11,438 nt of DNA from Akkermansiaceae bacterium UBA4145. Lineage in GTDB: Bacteria; Verrucomicrobiota; Verrucomicrobiia; Verrucomicrobiales; Akkermansiaceae. Shown one piece after another: positions 7,534 through 11,438 of the stretch; position 1 is the stretch's first letter; each line of letters opens with the position of its first letter. The notes beneath the pieces are model-generated. The model ran no database searches, was not told where the DNA came from, and was given only the letters and a program-made list of their open reading frames with translations. A program made the translations under genes and the position numbers. The stretch is from the NCBI GenBank assembly GCA_002380675.1, contig DFWB01000369.1:1-11438 (forward strand), given 5' to 3'.

Positions 7534-8316
7534 ATGGCGGTCTTTCTCGATTTGGAGAATATCGCCATTGGCGCCCGCGATGCCCGCTATCCAACCTTCT
7601 CGATTACAAAAGTCTTTGAACGCCTGTTCTTACGGGGGCACATCGTCCTGAAAAAGGCTTACTGCGACTTCTCACGGTTTAAGGAATTCAAACGCGATCT
7701 TCACGATGCCGCCTTCGAGCTGATCGAAATTCCTCACTTCCGACAGTCCGGCAAGAATTCTGCCGATATCCGAATGGTGGTGGACGCCTTGGACCTCTGC
7801 TACACCAAGAGCCACGTCGACACCTTCGTGATCATTTCGGGAGACTCTGATTTTTCGCCGCTCGTCAGCAAACTTCGCGAAAACGCAAAGACCGTCATCG
7901 GCGTCGGCGTGAAGAACTCAAGCTCGGACCTCTTCATCAAGAATTGTGACGAATTTATCTACTACGATGATCTCGTCCGTAAATCACCTGCCAAGAAGAC
8001 CGCCAAGAAGAAGGTGGCCAGAAAGGTCGCCAAGAAGAAAACCGCGGGCCGAAAGTCCTCAGAAGGCCCCCCCACCGAAGCTGCTCTGGAACAGGTCGCA
8101 GACACCTTCGAGGCCCTCCTTGAAGAGCGGGGCAACGATGAGGCCATCTGGGGATCTATGATCAAACAGGCCCTCAAGCGCCGTAACCCGGGATTCAACG
8201 AACGAGCCCATGGCTTCAGGTCCTTTAACGAGGTCCTTCTTGGTGCCGAAGAACACGGTTTCCTGAAACTTGAGGCTGACGAGCGCTCTGGTGGATACAC
8301 CGTTCATCCGGCCTGA
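7534..8316 (+). CDS. NYN (PIN-like) domain protein with Lys-rich linker and C-terminal OST-HTH/LOTUS domain
   Basis: A 260-residue protein with no signal peptide, so cytoplasmic. Residues 1-138 form a NYN/LabA-like (DUF88) PIN-fold domain. Its acidic residues are placed as in the family: Asp6 in FLDLEN, Asp78 in NSADIR, Asp84 and Asp87 in MVVDALD, and Asp104/Asp106 in ISGDSDFSPL. They suggest a metal-dependent RNase. Residues about 140-165 are a basic linker of repeated AKK/VAK units resembling histone-H1-type tails, likely to bind nucleic acid. Residues about 178-260 resemble an OST-HTH/LOTUS RNA-binding domain (GSMIKQALKRRNPGFNERAHG, FRSFNEVLLGAEEHGFLKL). The target RNA is unknown. The ATG at 7534 is the only standard start in frame after a stop at 7474. 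The reading frame stays open and reads ITTSLNDPNAT just before it, so a slightly longer protein is possible. It converges on the YebC gene with 22 nt between stops. Confidence 0.9.
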   Translation: MAVFLDLENIAIGARDARYPTFSITKVFERLFLRGHIVLKKAYCDFSRFKEFKRDLHDAAFELIEIPHFRQSGKNSADIRMVVDALDLCYTKSHVDTFVIISGDSDFSPLVSKLRENAKTVIGVGVKNSSSDLFIKNCDEFIYYDDLVRKSPAKKTAKKKVARKVAKKKTAGRKSSEGPPTEAALEQVADTFEALLEERGNDEAIWGSMIKQALKRRNPGFNERAHGFRSFNEVLLGAEEHGFLKLEADERSGGYTVHPA

Positions 8317-8338
8317 CTCTCGACCTCCTTCCGCAGAA

Positions 8339-9049
8339 TCAGGCGATATTGGTATAGACCGCCTGCACGTCCTCGTCGTCCTCGAGCTTGTCGATAAGGG
8401 ACTCGATCTCGTCCAGTTGAGACTCGCTGAACTCCTGGGGATTGTTGGAGATTCGCTGCAGTCCGGCCCTGCTCAGCTCGATACCGAGTTCCTCGCAACC
8501 CTGCGAGAGAGAACCAAAATTGGTAAAATCCCCATACACAAAAACCGTACCTTCACTCTCTTCCAGCTCCTCAAGGCCATGGTCAATGAGTTGGAGTTCA
8601 ATTTCCTCAAGATCATGACCCTCCTTTTTCTCAAACTGGATCACCGTCTTACGATCGAAAAGGAACTCGAGAGAGCCGCTATTGAGCATCTCTCCCCCTG
8701 CCTTATTGATCGGTGTGCGCACGTTGGTGATCGTCCGGTTCGTATTGTCGGTCGCAGTTTCGATAAACAACATTACCCCATGAGGTCCCTTGGCCTCATA
8801 ATTGACCTCAGAAATATCGGCCATGTCCTTCCCCGCAGCCCGCTTGATAGCCGTCGCGATATTATCCTTGGGCATGTTCTCCGCCTTGGCATTGATGATT
8901 GCCGTGCGCAGCTTGGAGTTACTGTCTGGGTCCGCTCCTCCCTCCTTTGCCGCCATCGTGATGGTTCTTGCAAGCTTGGGAAAGACCTTCGACATCTTGT
9001 CCCACCGCTTTTCTTTCGCGGCTCGCCGATACTCAAATGCACGTCCCAT
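8339..9049 (-). CDS. YebC/PmpR (TACO1) family regulatory protein
   Basis: A 236-residue protein matching the YebC/PmpR family from end to end. The hallmarks are the N-terminal MGRAFEYRRAAKEKRWDKMS, the family core KVFPKLARTITMAAKEGGADPDSN, KLRTAIINAKAENMPKDNI and IKRAAGKD, then EAKGPHGVMLFIETATDNTNRT and a very acidic C-terminus (DEIESLIDKLEDDEDVQAVY). Members are described as DNA-binding regulators or, in later work and in mitochondrial TACO1, as translation factors linked to ribosome behaviour at difficult sequences; which applies here is open. It is cytoplasmic. The ATG at 9049 fits the family's conserved N-terminus, and a TAGACT -10-like box ends only 10 nt upstream, leaving no space for an SD. 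It is divergent from the phospholipase D-like gene and overlaps no other gene. The name yebC is avoided because paralogues differ. Confidence 0.95.
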   Translation of the reverse strand: MGRAFEYRRAAKEKRWDKMSKVFPKLARTITMAAKEGGADPDSNSKLRTAIINAKAENMPKDNIATAIKRAAGKDMADISEVNYEAKGPHGVMLFIETATDNTNRTITNVRTPINKAGGEMLNSGSLEFLFDRKTVIQFEKKEGHDLEEIELQLIDHGLEELEESEGTVFVYGDFTNFGSLSQGCEELGIELSRAGLQRISNNPQEFSESQLDEIESLIDKLEDDEDVQAVYTNIA

Positions 9050-9059
9050 GGGTGAGGAC

Positions 9060-9089
9060 AGTCTACGGGAGCTTACCGCCCCATCTCAA
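9060..9089 (-). promoter_or_regulatory. possible promoter giving a near-leaderless YebC-family mRNA
   Basis: On the minus strand TTGAGA (9089-9084), an 18-nt spacer and TAGACT (9065-9060) precede the ATG at 9049 by 10 nt. The predicted transcription start falls about 3-5 nt before the start codon. The -10 is identical to that proposed ahead of the NYN gene. It lies in the 198-nt divergent region 9050-9247, where no comparable pair was found for the plus-strand gene. Confidence 0.42.
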
Positions 9090-9247
9090 ACCACAAATTC
9101 CAAATTTCCTGCCTGGACTCATGCTATGCCATCATTCTTCGGCGTAAGGTCGCCCCCGGATAGCACGCCATCCTCCCTGAAATCCTCATATTCCTGATTT
9201 TGCTGTTTCGCTCTGAGCCGATCCTGTTCAGACAAGGGCACGCATCC

Positions 9248-10387
9248 ATGAGCGAAAAATATCACCTCCTGCACCCTCCTCTGGGCGGGCCATTTCCCCC
9301 GGAACGAGTCGCAGAGCCAACCTTTGACCTCGTTGTCAGGGAATTGGAAAGGGCGCAGAAAAGCGTAGAGATTTTCATGTACGTCTGGCGCGCAGATGAA
9401 TCCGGCATGCGTGTGGGTGAAGCGGTTCTCGCAGCTGCTGAGCGCGGCGTGAAGATCCATATCATCAAGGATATCGGGGCCATCATGTGCGAGGTGATCG
9501 AGATGAATCGCAAACCCTTCTTTCCGCGCAAAATCCCACTCCTTAAGCGATTCTTCTACAAGATCATCGGGCGCACCTTTCCCAATACCTTCGTGGAGGA
9601 CGATCATGATCAGGAGCTGGGCGCCGCTCTCCTCGCTCACCCGAATGTGACGGTTGAATGGGTCAACAAGACCCACACCAAATATTACATCTTTGACGAA
9701 CGCCTCCTTGTCACAGGAAGCATCAACATTGAGGACCGTCACCAAGACTACTTTGATTACATGCTCGCGCTTGAGGGCCCTCAACTTATCCAGAGACTTC
9801 GTGGTAGAATGCAGGGCGATATCCCTTGTGATCTTGAGCGGAATGTCGAGTTCGTCTGTAACTCTCATCGATCAACGGGCGAATCTTCCTTCGAAATTAA
9901 ACCTGCAGTCCTTGACCTCATCGGGAAGGCAAGAACGTCCATCTATATCGAAGTCGCCTATCTTGGAGACCCTGAGTTTGCTGATGCTCTTGTCGAGGCT
10001 GCAGCAAGGGGCATCCGCATCACGGTGCTCTTCTCAAGAGAAGCCAATATCGGCAATGACGTGAACTACTGGGCGATCCACGATCTCTACAGCCGGGCCC
10101 CTGTCGAAGTCTACCTCACAGACACCATGATCCACGCCAAGTTGCTGCTCTTTGATGAGGAGCTGGTTTTTACCGGATCATGTAACATGAATATTTTTTC
10201 GCTCCAGAAAGCCGCCGAACTGAACCTTCTCATCCAGAACGAGCCCGTCATCATAGAGAGCATCAAGTCTCTGATCGCCAAGCGGATCGCCTCCAGCAAG
10301 AAGGTGAACTCGGGCGAGGAGCTGGCCGGATTCAATCCAATTATTTCCTCTCTGCAGCAGCTCCACCAGAAGCTGAATCCAAATTAG
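9248..10387 (+). CDS. phospholipase D-like protein with two HKD motifs (cardiolipin-synthase-like)
   Basis: A 379-residue member of the phospholipase D superfamily with both catalytic HxKxxxxD motifs. The first, at about H143/K145/D150, is followed by TGSINIEDR; the second, at about H286/K288/D293, is followed by TGSCNMN. The two halves form one active site that cuts or transfers phosphodiester bonds through a phosphohistidine. Cardiolipin synthases and some nucleases share this layout. There is no signal peptide or N-terminal transmembrane pair as in ClsA-type enzymes, so ClsB-like or soluble function is possible. A basic, hydrophobic stretch (about 88-108, FFPRKIPLLKRFFYKIIG) could bind membranes. 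The ATG at 9248 is favoured (MSEKYHLLHPP); a TTG at 9200 would add 16 residues. OsmC follows after 77 nt on the same strand, perhaps co-transcribed. The substrate cannot be set from sequence. Confidence 0.9.
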   Translation: MSEKYHLLHPPLGGPFPPERVAEPTFDLVVRELERAQKSVEIFMYVWRADESGMRVGEAVLAAAERGVKIHIIKDIGAIMCEVIEMNRKPFFPRKIPLLKRFFYKIIGRTFPNTFVEDDHDQELGAALLAHPNVTVEWVNKTHTKYYIFDERLLVTGSINIEDRHQDYFDYMLALEGPQLIQRLRGRMQGDIPCDLERNVEFVCNSHRSTGESSFEIKPAVLDLIGKARTSIYIEVAYLGDPEFADALVEAAARGIRITVLFSREANIGNDVNYWAIHDLYSRAPVEVYLTDTMIHAKLLLFDEELVFTGSCNMNIFSLQKAAELNLLIQNEPVIIESIKSLIAKRIASSKKVNSGEELAGFNPIISSLQQLHQKLNPN

Positions 10388-10464
10388 GATGTTCAGGAAA
10401 GAGCGTTCGCTGTAGACAAAGGAACTTCGACCAATCTGAATATATTTCCGACCGACCACTGAAC

Positions 10465-10911
10465 ATGAGCTCCCACCCTATTACGCTTACCTGGAACCGC
10501 GACAACAAGGACTTCGGATACAAGAGCTATTCGAGAGATCACGCCCTTGATTTTGGACACGGGGTTTCTCTCAGAGCCTCCGCCGCTGCAGAGTATCTCG
10601 GCACGGCCGAAATTCCTGACCCGGAACAGGCCTTTGTCGCTTCCCTCTCGAGCTGCCACATGCTGACCTTTCTCGCCTTGGCCTCCCTTCAGAAACTTAC
10701 CCTCGAGAGCTATGTGGACAAGGCTGTTGGATTTCTCGAGAAGGGTGAAAGTGGAAAGCCTGTTCTGGCGAGGGTTGAGCTGCATCCTGAAACCGTATGG
10801 GCAGAGGGCATCACGGTCTCAGCCGAAAAACTTGAAGAGCTGCATCATAAGGCACATCAAGAGTGCTTCCTTGCCAATTCGGTAACCACCGAGATCACAA
10901 CTGTGCTGTAG
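10465..10911 (+). CDS. OsmC/Ohr-family peroxiredoxin-like protein
   Basis: A 148-residue cytoplasmic protein of the OsmC/Ohr family, which reduces organic hydroperoxides with a cysteine pair. The peroxidatic Cys64 lies in ASLSSCHMLTFLALAS and the second Cys134 in HQECFLANSV. The N-terminal strand region (ITLTWNRDNKDFGYKSYSRDH) and the PDPEQAFVAS segment before the first cysteine match the OsmC-like group rather than typical Ohr, so exact subgroup and substrate are open. The length is usual for the family. The ATG at 10465 has no SD; the upstream 77 nt contain TAGACA (10413) without a good -35. A sigma-type promoter is not certain, and read-through from the phospholipase D-like gene is possible. 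It is followed by a hairpin before the convergent helicase gene. Confidence 0.92.
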   Translation: MSSHPITLTWNRDNKDFGYKSYSRDHALDFGHGVSLRASAAAEYLGTAEIPDPEQAFVASLSSCHMLTFLALASLQKLTLESYVDKAVGFLEKGESGKPVLARVELHPETVWAEGITVSAEKLEELHHKAHQECFLANSVTTEITTVL

Positions 10912-10920
10912 CCGTCGAGT

Positions 10921-10962
10921 GGGGCCCCCTCTTCCCTTCCTCCAGAGGATGGTGAGGGGCCC
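10921..10962. terminator. possible bidirectional terminator hairpin without U-tract
   Basis: GGGCCCCCTC (10922-10931) can pair with GAGGGGCCC (10954-10962) with one bulged C, giving about nine GC-rich base pairs. Inside the 22-nt loop a small TCCT/AGGA stem can also form. It lies between the convergent stops of OsmC (10911) and the helicase (10967). No run of T follows on either strand, so it is not a classical intrinsic terminator. Confidence 0.4.
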
Positions 10963-10966
10963 AAGA

Positions 10967-11438
10967 CTAACCGAAAAGCCCTAGGATCTCCTCTTCATCG
11001 AGACCCACGTTGCCCCCGAAAGACCCATCCCCCAGAGTCGAGGCGATCATCTCCCGCTTACGCTCCTGGAGCGCCACAATTTTCTCCTCCACGGTGTCCC
11101 GCGCAATCAACTTGTACGAAGTTACCACCCGCTTCTGACCAATACGGTGAGCACGGTCCGTCGCCTGGGCCTCAACTGCCGGATTCCACCACGGATCAAC
11201 ATGAATCACGGTATCCGCACCAGTCAGGTTCAACCCTACCCCCCCAGCCTTGAGGCTGATGAGGAAAACAGGGATGGCTGAATCCTGAAAACGCCTTACC
11301 ACATCACCTCGATTGCGAGTCTGACCGTCGAGATAACAGAACTCGAAGCCACGGTCTGCCAGCACGGGGACAATACCCTGCAGCATTTGTACGAACTGAC
11401 TAAAGACAAGAACGCGGTGCCCTCCCTCGACCGCCTCA
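10967..11438 (-). CDS. SNF2-family DEAD-like helicase, C-terminal end (cut by window edge)
   Basis: The last 156 residues of a Swi2/Snf2-type ATPase. The frame stays open to the right edge, so the N-terminal part is missing and the start is outside. It contains the end of the second RecA-like helicase lobe. Motif IV is near HRVLVFSQFVQ, motif V is ISLKAGGVGLNLTGADTVIH, then DPWWNPAVEAQATDRAHRIGQ with motif VI and its arginine finger, and the typical YKLIARDTVEEKIVALQERK brace follows. Such enzymes move along double-stranded DNA and remodel bound proteins. In bacteria they occur as stand-alone helicases or parts of restriction and defence loci. The tail (LGDGSFGGNVGLDEEEILGLFG) is a common end in bacterial stand-alone SNF2 proteins. 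Nothing next to it suggests a defence operon on the visible side. Confidence 0.95.
   Translation of the reverse strand, partial: EAVEGGHRVLVFSQFVQMLQGIVPVLADRGFEFCYLDGQTRNRGDVVRRFQDSAIPVFLISLKAGGVGLNLTGADTVIHVDPWWNPAVEAQATDRAHRIGQKRVVTSYKLIARDTVEEKIVALQERKREMIASTLGDGSFGGNVGLDEEEILGLFG

Noticed and set aside
9200..9247. TTG start at 9200 for the phospholipase D-like protein
   Set aside because: It adds 16 residues without a signal peptide or conserved motif, while ATG 9248 gives a normal N-terminus; kept only as an alternative.
9119..9868. Minus-strand 249-codon frame over the phospholipase D-like gene
   Set aside because: The plus strand has both HKD motifs and full family length; the antisense product shows no family features.
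10967..11438. SNF2 helicase as part of a defence island
   Set aside because: Only its C-terminus is visible, the visible neighbours are ordinary stress and lipid genes, and stand-alone SNF2 helicases are widespread in bacteria.
1..11438. CRISPR arrays, tRNA or rRNA genes, insertion sequences, attachment sites
   Set aside because: No regularly spaced repeats, cloverleaf-like segments, transposase motifs or flanking duplications were recognised on either strand.

Overview
The window most likely comes from a member of the Verrucomicrobiota (PVC superphylum). The strongest clue is a large secreted protein that joins a PVC-type 'membrane-bound dehydrogenase' propeller to a Pirellula/Verrucomicrobium-type haem-binding domain. 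An exported formylglycine sulfatase, a bacterial SNF2 helicase, a NYN/OST-HTH protein and moderately high GC fit this. The phylum is an inference; no rRNA marker is present.

Layout from left to right. Positions 1-476 (minus) hold the N-terminal third of ketol-acid reductoisomerase (ilvC), cut by the window edge. Positions 564-1748 (minus) encode a NifS/IscS-type cysteine desulfurase. It lies 40 nt downstream of 1789-4740 (minus), the three-part secreted haem protein, so the two are probably co-transcribed. A 186-nt divergent intergenic region separates these from a plus-strand group: an exported SMP-30/gluconolactonase-like propeller (4927-5817), an exported iduronate-2-sulfatase-like sulfatase (5951-7423) and a NYN-OST-HTH RNA-related protein (7534-8316). 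Convergent with the last is a YebC/PmpR-family gene (8339-9049, minus). A second divergent region of 198 nt leads to a two-HKD phospholipase D-like protein (9248-10387, plus) and an OsmC-family peroxidase (10465-10911, plus). A hairpin separates OsmC from the convergent 3' end of a SNF2-family helicase (10967 to the right edge, minus).

The central block (1789-7423) could form a small periplasmic carbohydrate module: a haem-linked PVC propeller, a lactonase-like propeller and a sulfatase, suited to oxidising and desulfating algal or mucin-type glycans. This rests only on adjacency and family knowledge. The rest is housekeeping or stress functions: branched-chain amino acid synthesis, sulfur mobilisation, translation or transcription control, lipid or nucleic acid phosphodiester chemistry and peroxide defence.

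The most notable pattern beyond gene content is translational. Almost no gene has a well-placed Shine-Dalgarno sequence. Several starts lie only 5-12 nt downstream of a promoter-like pair (TTGnnn, 16-18 nt, TAGnCT or similar), which suggests leaderless or very short-leader mRNAs. No RNA gene, CRISPR array, insertion sequence or attachment site was found, and no stretch over 300 nt lacks a gene. I saw no convincing undescribed defence or mobile system.
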